Assembly: GCA_025454255.1 (NCBI GenBank)
Contig: JALOOU010000014.1
Coordinates: forward strand, 1 to 64,000
Origin: Desulfobacterales bacterium
GTDB lineage: Bacteria; Desulfobacterota; Desulfobacteria; Desulfobacterales; SpSt-501
Direction of reading: 5' to 3'
DNA: 64,000 bases
The stretch's first letter is position 1, and each line of letters opens with the position of its first letter. The notes beneath the pieces are model-generated. The model searched no databases. It was given only the letters and a program-made list of their open reading frames with translations, and had not been told where the DNA came from. A program made the position numbers and the translations under genes. Of this stretch, positions 16,609 through 26,163 are shown in pieces.

Positions 16609-17621
16609 GGGGCCTCGCGTGCGGTGGGTGGCGCGCCTGCGGCCGGGGGCTCCGTCGGGGCCGCATGCGCGGCGAGCAGGGCGTCTACGGCCGCGCGCTG
16701 CATGGCGACTCGATCCGCCAGCGGCAGAAGCGCCGGGGTGACCACCGTGTAAACGGCGGGGCTGAACTGGCGGCGCGCGTATTCCGGAAGCGAAACCGCG
16801 CCCAGCCGGTCCTTCAGGGCGAGGTGCCACCGGCCCGCGGTGAGAATCCCCTCCTGGGGACTGCGCCAGGGGTCGCCGGCCCGGGGTTCGATCGGGTAGC
16901 CGCGGGCGCGGATCTCGGCGACGACGCGTTCGGCGGCCGTGAGCGTCTCCGGCGCGTAGGTGCGGATGGAAAAGCCCCTGGCATCGGCTTCCTCGCTCAG
17001 GTCCACCACCAAATCGTAGCGCTTGCCCCTCAGAAACCGTCGCACGATCCTGGCCTCGCGCGACCGGAACGCGCTGAAGTCCTGCCCGATGTCGAGTTTT
17101 TCCCGGTTGCGGCCCAGGCCGTGGGTCCAGCCCCAGGGATTCACTACGGGCAGGATGTCGGCGTTGAAGAGCCTTCCGGGGCCGGGCGCCGCGCGCAGCT
17201 GGTCGATGATGTCCAGGGTGCACTCCACCCCGGCCGCCTCGTTGCCGCGCACCCCGGCCACGATCAACACCCGCTTGAGCCCGGGCGCAAACGGCCGGTA
17301 GACCATGCGCCAGAAGACCGATGCAAAGCCGGGGTATTCGATTCGCCCGATATCGGTCAGCAGCAGGTTGACGGATGCGGCGTCGGCCGCTTCGAGGCGC
17401 TGCTGCAGGGGGTCCAGGCGCCTGACGGCCGTGACCTCCTGCCCGTAGGGGATGGGAGCGGCGCGCCACAGCGAACACGAGACGGTGGCCAGCAGGAGCG
17501 CCGCCGCCGTCAGCGCCTTCAAAACGGTTTCGCGCAGCCTCCGCCGGGGGCGGCCCGGGCGTTTGCTTTGGGTGCCATGGCGCGGCGGGTGCGCGGGGGC
17601 CTGAGGTGTGGTTGCCGGCAT
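16605..17621 (-). CDS. M14-peptidase-like lipoprotein lacking zinc histidines
   Basis: A 338-residue protein. A basic N-terminus (about 45 residues) precedes a hydrophobic segment ending LLATVSC, a lipobox-like site, so it is probably membrane-anchored outside the cytoplasm. The core resembles M14 zinc carboxypeptidases: VAGVRGNEAAGVE stands where GVHGNE is expected, NPWGWTHGLGRN is the conserved mid-region and VVDLSEEAD stands where a DLHE motif is expected. Both zinc histidines are thus replaced (Arg and Ser), which suggests a binding protein or altered enzyme. The start at 17621 is the first ATG clear of the methyltransferase gene. Confidence 0.75.
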   Translation of the reverse strand: MPATTPQAPAHPPRHGTQSKRPGRPRRRLRETVLKALTAAALLLATVSCSLWRAAPIPYGQEVTAVRRLDPLQQRLEAADAASVNLLLTDIGRIEYPGFASVFWRMVYRPFAPGLKRVLIVAGVRGNEAAGVECTLDIIDQLRAAPGPGRLFNADILPVVNPWGWTHGLGRNREKLDIGQDFSAFRSREARIVRRFLRGKRYDLVVDLSEEADARGFSIRTYAPETLTAAERVVAEIRARGYPIEPRAGDPWRSPQEGILTAGRWHLALKDRLGAVSLPEYARRQFSPAVYTVVTPALLPLADRVAMQRAAVDALLAAHAAPTEPPAAGAPPTAREAP

Positions 17622-17643
17622 ATCGATTTCCGCACGCGGCGGC

Positions 17644-18210
17644 TCACGGCCCGGGCTTGTCGGCGACGATCCAGGCGCCGATGCGGCTGCGGCCATGGAC
17701 CTGCGTCGCGAGGCCATGAGCGTTGAGGATCTCGCAGATCTCCTGCGGCCGCAGGAACCGGCTGCCCATGCCGACCGCTTTCTCGGCCAGGGCGATCAGG
17801 CGCACGGCGGCCCGGTTCGCGTCGAACTCCTCGATCAAGAGCCTGCCGCCGGGTGCGAGGACCCGCACCAGCTCGGCCAGGGCCGCATGCTGGTCGCCGA
17901 AGTGGTGCAGCGCATCCACCACCAGAATGCGCTCGAAGCAGGCGCCGGCGAAAGGCAGCCGCTCGGAGCGGGCGGCCACTGCGGCGAGCCGCTTGCCACG
18001 CGCCCGGGCGAGCATGTGGGCCGAGGGGTCGGCCACCACCACCTGTCCGGCCAGGGGGCGCAGGGCGCGCGTGAGGCGGCCCGTGCCGCCCCCGCTGTCC
18101 AGGATCCGGCCGGCCACCGGAAGTTTCAGGATGCGGGCGAGCCGATCCGCATCCGGCGGCCCCAGCAGGCGGTCGTAAAACGGTGCCAGATAGCGAAAAT
18201 GGTCGAACAC
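17644..18210 (-). CDS. class I SAM-dependent methyltransferase
   Basis: A 188-residue protein with an AdoMet-binding motif ILDSGGGTGRLTRAL, the second acidic VVVADPS, VDALHHF and LAPGGRLLIEEF. This is the UbiE/Methyltransf_11 type; substrate unknown. I use the GTG at 18210 (VFDHFRYLAPFYDRLL), because AGGGGG precedes it and the family N-terminus begins there; the longer open frame upstream reads through the divergent promoter region and HNH gene. It heads the long minus-strand run of genes. Confidence 0.85.
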   Translation of the reverse strand: MFDHFRYLAPFYDRLLGPPDADRLARILKLPVAGRILDSGGGTGRLTRALRPLAGQVVVADPSAHMLARARGKRLAAVAARSERLPFAGACFERILVVDALHHFGDQHAALAELVRVLAPGGRLLIEEFDANRAAVRLIALAEKAVGMGSRFLRPQEICEILNAHGLATQVHGRSRIGAWIVADKPGP

Positions 18211-18386
18211 CGGAGGTCCCCCTGTCGCACGGCGGGAGCCTCTGCCTCCGCCGGGCGGGGGATCGTCGCCTGAAAGACTAATAACCAACTTGCGGCCGGC
18301 ATGCAAGGGCCCCCCCGCGACGGCGACGATCGCGGGCAGGGGCGTCGCGTTGCGCCGGGCGGCAGCCCCGGTCGCCGCCGCGGGCT

Positions 18387-18415
18387 TTGACTTCGAGCGG
18401 CGAATCGTGTATTTT
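18387..18415 (+). promoter_or_regulatory. sigma70-type promoter of the HNH nuclease gene
   Basis: TTGACT (18387-18392) and TATTTT (18410-18415) are separated by exactly 17 bases. A transcript would start near 18422, about 60 bases before the ATG at 18484. The 273-base divergent region 18211-18483 holds nothing else that I can identify. Confidence 0.6.
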
Positions 18416-18483
18416 GCCGCCGGGTTGCGAAGGCGCGGTGCGGTTTGTTGCACCGCAGGCTCAACCGAAACGGGAGCGGATTC

Positions 18484-18987
18484 ATGCGGCACTGCATCCT
18501 GCTCAACGCGGACTACACGTTTCTCAACCTGGTGAACTGGAAACGGGCCGTCTGCCTGTTGACCAAAGGCAAGGTGGAGGTCATCAAGGATTCCGATTCG
18601 GCCGTGCGCGTAGCCAGCGGGGTCGAGATGCGGATCCCGGCCGTCATGCGCCTGGTCAAGCTGATCCGCACCATATACCGCGCCGGCGTGGCGTTCACCA
18701 AGCGCAACGTCCTGGTGCGGGACGGATTGCGCTGCGCTTACTGCGGCGGGCAGAAGGAGCGGCTCTCCATCGACCACATCGTGCCCAAGTCCCGCGGCGG
18801 CAAAACCAACTTCGAAAACTGTGTGGCCGCCTGCCGCAGCTGCAACCTCAAGAAGGGCGGCCGCACCCCCAACGAGGCGGCCATGTACCTCAAGGTGAAG
18901 GCCTTTCAGCCCACCATATCGGAATTTTTGCGCATGAAATTTCAGAATTCGGGCTTCAGCGACCTTCTGGCCGAACTCAGCGTCTAG
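18484..18987 (+). CDS. HNH endonuclease
   Basis: A 167-residue protein. The zinc-stabilised HNH core is at residues 75-125: [25 protein letters not shown] and CRSCNLKKG (two CxxC pairs around the H-N-H residues). The N-terminal 70 residues ([23 protein letters not shown]) match the common stand-alone bacterial HNH family of unknown physiological role. The ATG at 18484 follows GGGAG; a 13-residue upstream extension is not conserved-looking. Confidence 0.9.
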   Translation: MRHCILLNADYTFLNLVNWKRAVCLLTKGKVEVIKDSDSAVRVASGVEMRIPAVMRLVKLIRTIYRAGVAFTKRNVLVRDGLRCAYCGGQKERLSIDHIVPKSRGGKTNFENCVAACRSCNLKKGGRTPNEAAMYLKVKAFQPTISEFLRMKFQNSGFSDLLAELSV

Positions 18988-19006
18988 CCCAGAGGACACC
19001 TCAGCG

Positions 19007-19888
19007 ATGAAAGGCATCATTTTAGCCGGGGGATCCGGCACCCGGCTGTTTCCGATCACCCTCGGCGTGAGCAAGCAGCTCCTGCCGGTGTACGACAAGC
19101 CCATGATCTACTACCCGCTGTCGGCCCTGATGCTGGCAGGCATCCGGGAGATCCTGGTCATCTCCACCCCGCTCGACCTGCCTTTTTTCAAAAGGCTTCT
19201 GGGCGACGGCGCGCACCTCGGGCTCTCTTTTTCCTATGCCGAGCAGCCGCGGCCCGAGGGGCTGGCGCAGGCCTTCCTCATCGGCCGGGAGTTCATCGGC
19301 CGGCAGACGGTGTGTTTGGTCCTGGGCGACAACATTTTCTACGGCCCCGGCTTTTCCAAGATTCTGCAGCGGGCCGTGCAGCTGACCTCCGGTGGGCTCA
19401 TTTTCGGCTACCCGGTCCGGGACCCGCAGCGCTACGGCGTCGTTGAGTTCGACCCGCACCACCGGGTGGTCGGCATCGAGGAAAAACCGCAGGCGCCCAA
19501 GTCCAACTACGCCGTGCCGGGCCTCTATTTCTACGACAACCGGGTGGTCGACATCGCCGCGGCGCTGACCCCCTCCCGCCGCGGGGAGCTCGAGATCACC
19601 GACGTCAACCTGGCCTACCTGCGCCGGGGCGAGCTGCGGGTCGAGCCGCTGGGGCGCGGGTTCGCCTGGCTCGACACCGGCACCCACGAGGCGCTGCAGC
19701 AGGCCTCCAACTACGTGCAGGCGATCCAGGACCGTCAAGGCCTGAAGATCAGCTGCATCGAGGAGATCGCCTACCGGCTCGGCTACATCGACCGGCAGCA
19801 GCTGCTTGCGTTGGCCTCCGGCCTGGCCAAGAACGACTACGGCCGCTACCTGGTGGAGGTCGCCAACGAGGACGGCCGGCCGATGTGA
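19007..19888 (+). CDS. rfbA: glucose-1-phosphate thymidylyltransferase
   Basis: A 293-residue RmlA/RfbA: the nucleotide-binding [11 protein letters not shown], the sugar-binding VLGDNIFYG and [10 protein letters not shown]. It makes dTDP-glucose from dTTP and glucose-1-phosphate, the first step toward dTDP-rhamnose and related sugars for surface polysaccharide. The next enzyme, RfbB, is 27 kb away, and rfbC/rfbD are not in the window. Confidence 0.96.
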   Translation: MKGIILAGGSGTRLFPITLGVSKQLLPVYDKPMIYYPLSALMLAGIREILVISTPLDLPFFKRLLGDGAHLGLSFSYAEQPRPEGLAQAFLIGREFIGRQTVCLVLGDNIFYGPGFSKILQRAVQLTSGGLIFGYPVRDPQRYGVVEFDPHHRVVGIEEKPQAPKSNYAVPGLYFYDNRVVDIAAALTPSRRGELEITDVNLAYLRRGELRVEPLGRGFAWLDTGTHEALQQASNYVQAIQDRQGLKISCIEEIAYRLGYIDRQQLLALASGLAKNDYGRYLVEVANEDGRPM

Positions 19889-19958
19889 CGGCCGTTTTCC
19901 AGACCCCGCCCCGGGGTGGACCAACCGACAATCCCAACACCCGATGCGAGAGGAGCCG

Positions 19959-22772
19959 ATGGATTACAAGCAGACGCTGAACCTGCCCTCCACCCCGTTC
20001 CCCATGAAGGCCAACCTGGCTCGGCGCGAGCCCGAGCAGCTGCAGCGCTGGGAGCAGATGCGTCTGTACGAAACGATCCGGCAGGACTCCCGGGGCCGGG
20101 AGCCCTTCATCCTGCACGACGGCCCGCCATACGCCAACGGGCACATCCACATCGGCACGGCCCTCAACAAGATCCTCAAGGACATCATCGTGCGCTCCCG
20201 TCAGATGGCGGGCTATGATGCGGTCTACGTCCCCGGCTGGGACTGCCACGGCCTGCCGATCGAGCACAACGTGGACAAGGAGCTGGGGGAGAAGAAGAAC
20301 CGCCTGTCCAAGCCCCAGGTGCGCAGGCTCTGCCGGGCCTACGCCGAGCGGTTCATCGACATCCAGCGCGAGGAGTTCAAGCGCCTGGGCGTCATGGGGG
20401 ACTGGGAGAACCCCTACCTGACCATGAACCACGAATACGAGGCGGTGATCGCCCGGGAGTGCATGCGGTTTGCCCTGAGCGGGGGGCTGGTGCGCAGCAG
20501 AAAGCCCATTTATTGGTGCGCCACCTGCCAGACGGCCCTGGCGGAGGCCGAGATCGAATACCAGGACGAGACCACGGCCTCCATCTACGTCAAGTTCGCC
20601 CTGACGGACGACCTCGGCGCGGACTACCCGGAGCTGGCCGGCCGCGCGGTCGCCGTCGTCATCTGGACGACCACGCCCTGGACCCTGCCGGCCAACCTGG
20701 CGGTGGCCCTGCACCCGGAGTTCGAATACGTCGCGGTGGATGCGGGGCCGCAGGGGGTGCTCATCATGGCCCGCGAGCTGGTCGCGGGCTGCATGCGGCG
20801 CTTCGGTATCGAGCGCTACACGGAGCTGGCCCGAATAGACCCGGTGCGGCTCGAGCGCAAACGCTGCGCGCACCCGCTCTACGCGCGCGACTCGCTCATC
20901 GTTTTGGGCCGCCACGTGACGCTCGACGCCGGCACCGGCTGCGTGCACACCGCGCCCGGGCACGGCCGCGAGGACTACGAGGTCGGGCTGGAGTACGGCC
21001 TTGAGCCCTACTCGCCGGTCGACGACCGGGGCTGCTTCACGGACGAGGTCGAGCTCTTCGCAGGCCGCTCGGTCTTCGCGGCCAACCCGCACATCAGCGC
21101 GCAGCTGCAGCGCCGCGGCGCCCTGGTGAACGAGAGCCGCTTCGAGCACTCCTATCCGCACTGCTGGCGCTGCAAGGAGCCGGTGATCTACCGGGCGACC
21201 CCCCAGTGGTTCATCCCCATGGACAAGACCGGGCTGCGCCGGCGCACCCTCGATGAGATCGGCCGGGTGGCCTGGATCCCCGCCTGGGGGCGGGAGCGCA
21301 TCACCGGCATGATCGAGAACCGCCCCGACTGGTGCGTCTCGCGCCAGCGCGCCTGGGGGGTGCCCATCACGGTGCTCACCTGCGAGCGCTGCGAGGCGCT
21401 GGTGATCTCCCCCGAGATCGCCGAGCGGATCGCGCGCATGTTCGCCGAGCACGGCGCCGACATCTGGTTCGAAAAGAGCGCCGCCGACATCCTGCCGGCG
21501 GGCACGCGCTGCGGCCAGTGCGGCCACGACCGCTTCGTCAAGGAGGAGGACATCCTGGACGTCTGGTTCGACTCCGGGGTGAGCCATGCGGCCGTGCTGG
21601 AGGTGCGCCCGGAGCTGCGCTGGCCGGCCGATCTCTACCTCGAGGGCAGCGACCAGCACCGCGGCTGGTTCCACAGCTCGCTGTTGACCGCCGTGGGCAC
21701 ACGGGGGCGGGCGCCATACCGCTCCGTGCTCACCCACGGGTTCGTGGTGGATGCCGACGGCCGCAAGATGTCCAAGTCGCTCGGCAACGTCGTCGCCCCG
21801 CGCGAGGTGATCGACCGCTACGGCGCGGAGATCCTGCGGCTGTGGGTGTCCGCCTCGGACTACCAGGAGGACATCCGCATCTCGGAGGGCATCCTGGCCC
21901 AGCTGAGCGACGCCTACCGGCGCATCCGCAACACCAGCCGCTTCATCCTCGGGAACCTCTACGATTTCGATCCGGCCCGGGACCGGCCGGCGCCCGCCGA
22001 GATGCGGGAGATCGACCGGTTCATCCTGCACCGGCTGCAGGTGCTGCTGGAGAAGATCCGGAAGGCCTACGAGCGCTACGAGTACCACACCATCTACCAT
22101 GGGCTTTATCAATTCTGCACCGTGGACCTCTCGGCCCTCTATCTCGACATCCTGAAGGACCGGCTCTACACCTCGCCGGCCCGATCGCGCGAGCGCAGAA
22201 GCGCCCAGGCCGCGATGCACCTTCTGTTGGACGCCATGGCCCGGGTGATGGCCCCGATCCTGCCCTTCACGGCCGAGGAGATCTGGCAGCACCTGCCCGC
22301 TGCGTCCGACAAGGCCGCGAGCATCCATCTGGTCCGGTTCCCGGAGCCGGATGCCGGCTTCATCGACGAGGCCCTGGCCGCGCGCTGGGAGAGCCTGTTG
22401 AAGGTGCGGGCCGAAGTGACCAAGGCGCTCGAGGCGGCGCGGGTGCAGAAGCAGATCGGCCATGCGCTGGATGCGGCCGTGACCGTCGCGGCCGGGCCGG
22501 AGCTCTATGCCGAACTGGCCCCCTTCGCGGCGGAGCTGCGCTCCATCCTGATCGTCTCCGCGGCCGAGCTGGTGCCCGCTGCGGCGCTCGCGGGGGCGAT
22601 CGAGAGCACCGAGGTTCCCGGCCTGAAGGTGCAGGTCCGGCCGGCGCCCGGAGCCAAGTGCGAACGCTGCTGGGTGCATGCCCCATCGGTGGGGGAGAGC
22701 GCCGATCACCCCACGATCTGCGGCCGCTGCCGGGATGCCTTGGCCCGGATGGGGGCGGCCGGCCCCGCATGA
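19959..22772 (+). CDS. ileS: isoleucyl-tRNA synthetase
   Basis: A 937-residue class I synthetase, the same size as the E. coli enzyme. The HIGH motif is in [16 protein letters not shown] in [11 protein letters not shown], the editing CP1 domain has [14 protein letters not shown], and the C-terminus has the zinc cysteines CERCWVH ... CGRC. It charges tRNA-Ile. The ATG at 19959 is used because GAGAGGAG precedes it; an ATG at 19944 would overlap that site. The stop overlaps the lspA start (ATGA), the common ileS-lspA arrangement. Confidence 0.97.
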   Translation: MDYKQTLNLPSTPFPMKANLARREPEQLQRWEQMRLYETIRQDSRGREPFILHDGPPYANGHIHIGTALNKILKDIIVRSRQMAGYDAVYVPGWDCHGLPIEHNVDKELGEKKNRLSKPQVRRLCRAYAERFIDIQREEFKRLGVMGDWENPYLTMNHEYEAVIARECMRFALSGGLVRSRKPIYWCATCQTALAEAEIEYQDETTASIYVKFALTDDLGADYPELAGRAVAVVIWTTTPWTLPANLAVALHPEFEYVAVDAGPQGVLIMARELVAGCMRRFGIERYTELARIDPVRLERKRCAHPLYARDSLIVLGRHVTLDAGTGCVHTAPGHGREDYEVGLEYGLEPYSPVDDRGCFTDEVELFAGRSVFAANPHISAQLQRRGALVNESRFEHSYPHCWRCKEPVIYRATPQWFIPMDKTGLRRRTLDEIGRVAWIPAWGRERITGMIENRPDWCVSRQRAWGVPITVLTCERCEALVISPEIAERIARMFAEHGADIWFEKSAADILPAGTRCGQCGHDRFVKEEDILDVWFDSGVSHAAVLEVRPELRWPADLYLEGSDQHRGWFHSSLLTAVGTRGRAPYRSVLTHGFVVDADGRKMSKSLGNVVAPREVIDRYGAEILRLWVSASDYQEDIRISEGILAQLSDAYRRIRNTSRFILGNLYDFDPARDRPAPAEMREIDRFILHRLQVLLEKIRKAYERYEYHTIYHGLYQFCTVDLSALYLDILKDRLYTSPARSRERRSAQAAMHLLLDAMARVMAPILPFTAEEIWQHLPAASDKAASIHLVRFPEPDAGFIDEALAARWESLLKVRAEVTKALEAARVQKQIGHALDAAVTVAAGPELYAELAPFAAELRSILIVSAAELVPAAALAGAIESTEVPGLKVQVRPAPGAKCERCWVHAPSVGESADHPTICGRCRDALARMGAAGPA

Positions 22773-23254
22773 CGGCCGCCAAGCTCAAATTCCTGGCCCT
22801 GGTGGCCGGCGGGGTGCTGGTCCTGGACCAGCTGACCAAGGCCTGGGTCCTGAAGCACCTGGCCCTGGGCGCGAGCCTGACGCTCATTCCCGGCTTTTTC
22901 GACCTCACCCACGTCCACAACCCGGGGGGGGCCTTCGGCTTTCTGGCCACGATGGGCCCCGTGGTGCGGGCCATCGTCTTCATCGCCGCCTCGGCGCTCG
23001 CCGCCGGCGTCATCCTGTGGTTGTATCTGCAGACCCCGACCCGGCAGCGGCTGGCTGCGTTCGGGCTGGCGCTCGTCTTCGGGGGCGCCCTCGGCAACCT
23101 CATCGACCGGATCCGGTTCGGGGTGGTGATCGATTTTTTCGATGTCTACATCGGGCGGATGCACTGGCCCGCGTTCAATGTGGCCGACAGCGCCATCACC
23201 GTGGGTGTTTGCATCTTTGCCGCCCACCTGATTTTTGCGAAACCCTCGGCGTGA
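22769..23254 (+). CDS. lspA: lipoprotein signal peptidase
   Basis: A 161-residue, four-helix inner-membrane aspartyl protease. DQLTKAW near the N-terminus, [10 protein letters not shown], and the two catalytic-Asp motifs [19 protein letters not shown] and FNVADSAI are all present. It cleaves prolipoprotein signal peptides, for example those of the lipoproteins in this window. Translationally coupled to ileS. Confidence 0.96.
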   Translation: MTAAKLKFLALVAGGVLVLDQLTKAWVLKHLALGASLTLIPGFFDLTHVHNPGGAFGFLATMGPVVRAIVFIAASALAAGVILWLYLQTPTRQRLAAFGLALVFGGALGNLIDRIRFGVVIDFFDVYIGRMHWPAFNVADSAITVGVCIFAAHLIFAKPSA

Positions 23255-23299
23255 CCGGCGGCCGCTGCGCTCACGGCGCAGGGCGCCCCCTGGGGGACC

Positions 23300-24760
23300 A
23301 TGGCCGAAATCACCCACAACGAGCTCCGCTCCCACCTTCGGGGGCTTGACCCCGCCGCGGGCAACGCCCCGCCTGCTGTGGTGTTGATCCACGGTGAGGA
23401 GCGCATCGTGCAAGGGGCACTCGATCGCATCCTGGAGCGGCTGCTGCCGGAGGCCCGCGGGAGCCTCAATTACGAGCCCTTCGACGGCGCCACCGCCGAT
23501 ATGGGCGATGTGCTCGCCCGCATGAACACCTTCTCCCTGACCCCCGGCGCCAAGGTGGTGGTGCTCAAGGCGGCGCGCATCTTCCACTCCAAGGAGGACG
23601 CGGCGCGTCTGCTCTCCCAGGCGCGCAAGGCCCACGCCGAGGACGACCTGCCGCGCGCGGCCCGCGGCCTGCTCTCCGCCCTGAGCCAGTTGGGCCTGAC
23701 GTTCGCGGAGGCCCGCCGGCCCGAGCGCGCGGTTCTCCTGCCGGCGGGCGCCGACGGCGCCGAGGAGGACGGCTGGGTCGACGCCGTCTTAGCCTACTGC
23801 GGCGAGAACGGCCTGAGCATCCCGCCCGCCGCAGACTCCGCCGGGATGCTGCAGCGGGCGGTCGCAAAGGGCTTCCCGCGCGGCAACCACCTGATCATCA
23901 CCACCGACGGCGCCGACCGCCGGCGGTCCGTCTACGGCGCCCTGAACGCTGCCGGCCTGATCGTGGACTGCTCCGTCCCCACGGGCGAGGGCCGAGCCGA
24001 CCGGCAGGCCCAGGAGGCGGTCCTCTCCGATCACGTGCGGGCGGCCCTGGCCCCGCACGGCAAGGTGCTGGAGCCGGCCGCGTTTCAGGCGCTCTGCGAG
24101 ATGACCGGGTTCAACCTCGGCATCTTCGCCAACAACCTGGAGATCCTCATCGACTACGCGGGGGAGCGCCGGGAGATAACGGCCGGGGACGTGGCAGCGG
24201 TCCTGGCGCGGACCAAAAAAGACCCTATCTTCGAGTTCACCAACGCCCTGACCGAGCGCCATCTCGACCACGCCCTGTTTTTCCTCGGCACGCTGCTTGA
24301 CGGCGAGATCCACCCGCTGCAGGCGCTGGCGGCCATGGCCAACCAGGTGCGCAAGCTGCTCGCGGTCAAGGAGTTCACCGCGAGCCCTGAGGGTGCGCTC
24401 TGGCAGCGCGGGTGCAGCTTCCCGCTCTTCCAGAAAACCGTCCTGCCGGCTGTCGTCCGCCGCGACCAGGAGTTTCTGGCCCGGCTCGAAGCGTGGGAGG
24501 AGGCCGCCGCCGCACCCCCGGCGGAAGGCAAGAAAAAGAAGAAGCCCCGGGCGGCCTCCGACCTGGTGCTGGCCCGCAACCCGGGCAATGCCTACCCGGT
24601 CTACATGCTCTTTAAAAAGGCGCAGGGCTTCCGTCGGGAGCAGCTGCTGGCGGTGATCCGGCGGCTCAGCGCGGCCGATGCCGAGCTCAAATCCTCCCCG
24701 CTTCATCCGCGGTTGATTTTGGAGCGGGTGGTGTGGCAGATATGTGACACGCACGGGTGA
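23300..24760 (+). CDS. holA: DNA polymerase III subunit delta
   Basis: A 486-residue protein with the HolA N-terminal VVLIHGEERIVQGALDRI, middle GFPRGNHLIITTDGADRR, GFNLGIFANNLEILIDYAGER and C-terminal DPIFEFTNALTER with LQALAAMANQVRKLLAVKEF. It opens the beta clamp in the clamp loader. It is longer than the E. coli subunit (343 residues) because of an insertion around residues 110-160 and a Lys-rich linker (GKKKKKPRAASD) near residue 415. Confidence 0.92.
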   Translation: MAEITHNELRSHLRGLDPAAGNAPPAVVLIHGEERIVQGALDRILERLLPEARGSLNYEPFDGATADMGDVLARMNTFSLTPGAKVVVLKAARIFHSKEDAARLLSQARKAHAEDDLPRAARGLLSALSQLGLTFAEARRPERAVLLPAGADGAEEDGWVDAVLAYCGENGLSIPPAADSAGMLQRAVAKGFPRGNHLIITTDGADRRRSVYGALNAAGLIVDCSVPTGEGRADRQAQEAVLSDHVRAALAPHGKVLEPAAFQALCEMTGFNLGIFANNLEILIDYAGERREITAGDVAAVLARTKKDPIFEFTNALTERHLDHALFFLGTLLDGEIHPLQALAAMANQVRKLLAVKEFTASPEGALWQRGCSFPLFQKTVLPAVVRRDQEFLARLEAWEEAAAAPPAEGKKKKKPRAASDLVLARNPGNAYPVYMLFKKAQGFRREQLLAVIRRLSAADAELKSSPLHPRLILERVVWQICDTHG

Positions 24761-24975
24761 CGATGGGCTTTATCCGCAACCAGGAAGAAAAGCTTGCCGC
24801 GCGGTTTCTGCGGTGGCAATACCAAAAGCAGGGCCTGGCGGCGCCGGCCGAGGAGCAGATCCGGCGCCATGCGGCGCAGATCGTCGCCGAGGCCCACCGC
24901 ATCGGCCGCCTGCGCGGCGGCAATCTGCTCGAGATCATGCAGGAGCTGGTGGCCGATCTCTTGAAGAAAAAATAG
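24757..24975 (+). CDS. small helical hypothetical protein
   Basis: A 72-residue basic, mostly helical protein (EEKLAARFLRWQYQKQG ... LLEIMQELVADLLKKK). No family is recognised. The GTG at 24757 overlaps the holA stop (GTGA); an ATG at 24763 is the alternative start. Coupling to holA and absence of frame interruptions make it likely real. Confidence 0.65.
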   Translation: MTMGFIRNQEEKLAARFLRWQYQKQGLAAPAEEQIRRHAAQIVAEAHRIGRLRGGNLLEIMQELVADLLKKK

Positions 24976-25016
24976 ACCGGTCGGACCCCCATCCCACAGA
25001 CGACCAGGAGGAACCG

Positions 25017-25280
25017 ATGAGCACGAGCTGGAAAGAGAAGCTGTCCTGCGCCACCCAATGCCACCGCTGCAGCCGCAAGCTGGCCCCGAAAGACCAGCGG
25101 ATCCTCTCGGTCTACGACCACGAGCCGATCTGCCTGCCATGCAAGCACTCCGAGGAAAAGCGCCCCGACTACGAAGCCGCCTCCAAGGAGGCGATCGGAC
25201 AGTGCCTGATGGACGTCGAGGTCGCCTACGGCGACCCCGGCGGCTACTGCTACCACCACTTCTACCCGTTCACCTGCTGA
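25017..25280 (+). CDS. small zinc-ribbon-like hypothetical protein
   Basis: An 87-residue protein with paired cysteines CHRC and CLPC (about residues 15-42), likely one zinc site, and a C-terminal GGYCYHHFYPFTC. AGGAGGA precedes the ATG at 25017. No function is known to me. Confidence 0.75.
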   Translation: MSTSWKEKLSCATQCHRCSRKLAPKDQRILSVYDHEPICLPCKHSEEKRPDYEAASKEAIGQCLMDVEVAYGDPGGYCYHHFYPFTC

Positions 25281-25328
25281 GGGCGGGCGGGCAATGTTGC
25301 ATCGTCTCATGCGGGACAAGGAGGATGC

Positions 25329-26096
25329 GTGCGTGGAAACCCCTTTGAACTGACATCAAAGGTGGCCCTGGTGACGGGCGCCGGGCGGGGCATCGGGCGG
25401 GCCTGCGCCCTGGCCCTGGCGCAGGCGGGCGCCGATGTGGCCCTGGTCGCGCGCAGCCGGCCGGAGCTCGAGACTGTCGCCGATGAGATCGGCCGGATGG
25501 GCCGCAAGGCCTTCGTCCGTCCGCAGGACGTGACCCGGGTCGACCAGCTGCCGGCGGCGATGGAGGCGGTCGTGGCGCACCTGGGCGGGATCGACATCCT
25601 GGTGAACAACGCCGGCATGAACATCCCCCAGGCGGCACTCGAGGTCACGCCCGAGGCGTGGGACCGGGTCATCGATCTCAACCTGAGGGCCGCCTTCTTC
25701 ACGGCGCAGGCGGCGGGCCGCGTCATGGTGCGGCAGGGCCGCGGCGGACGCATCATCAACCTGACCTCCCAGACCGGCAGCGTGGGGTTGCTGAAACGCG
25801 CCGCCTACTGCGCCAGCAAGGGGGCGCTCAACCTGGTGACGAAGGTCCTGGCCCTGGAGTGGGCCGCCCACAACATTCTGGTCAACGCGGTGGCGCCGAC
25901 ATTCATCGAGACCGACTTCTCGCGCGGCTTTTTATCCGACCCGGCCTTCCGCGAGTATGCCTTGTCCAAAAACCTGCTCAAGCGGTTCGGGACGCCCGAG
26001 GACGTGACGGGGGCGGTGGTGTACCTGGCCTCGCCGGCCGCCTCCCTGGTCACCGGCCATATCCTTTTCGTGGACGCCGGCTGGACGGCGCACTGA
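25329..26096 (+). CDS. short-chain dehydrogenase/reductase
   Basis: A 255-residue classical SDR: TGAGRGIG (NAD(P) binding), NNAG, catalytic Ser in LTSQTGSVG, YCASKGAL with Tyr and Lys. The GTG at 25329 has AAGGAGG 4 bases upstream; an ATG at 25325 is out of frame. It is followed after 67 bases by the HisD/HpsN-like gene, so the two may oxidise successive carbons of the same alcohol substrate (inference). Confidence 0.92.
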   Translation: MRGNPFELTSKVALVTGAGRGIGRACALALAQAGADVALVARSRPELETVADEIGRMGRKAFVRPQDVTRVDQLPAAMEAVVAHLGGIDILVNNAGMNIPQAALEVTPEAWDRVIDLNLRAAFFTAQAAGRVMVRQGRGGRIINLTSQTGSVGLLKRAAYCASKGALNLVTKVLALEWAAHNILVNAVAPTFIETDFSRGFLSDPAFREYALSKNLLKRFGTPEDVTGAVVYLASPAASLVTGHILFVDAGWTAH

Positions 26097-26163
26097 CCGC
26101 CGCCGGCCGCAAGGCTTTCGTCAACCGGGGCGCGGACCCCGCTCTGAAAGAGGAGATCTGCAG

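Noticed and set aside
19889..19958. Terminator between rfbA and ileS
   Set aside because: The short CCCCG/CGGGG pairing has no T-run and is not convincing.
19749..22709. 986-codon open frame on the - strand
   Set aside because: Antisense shadow of ileS; the + strand frame has all synthetase motifs.
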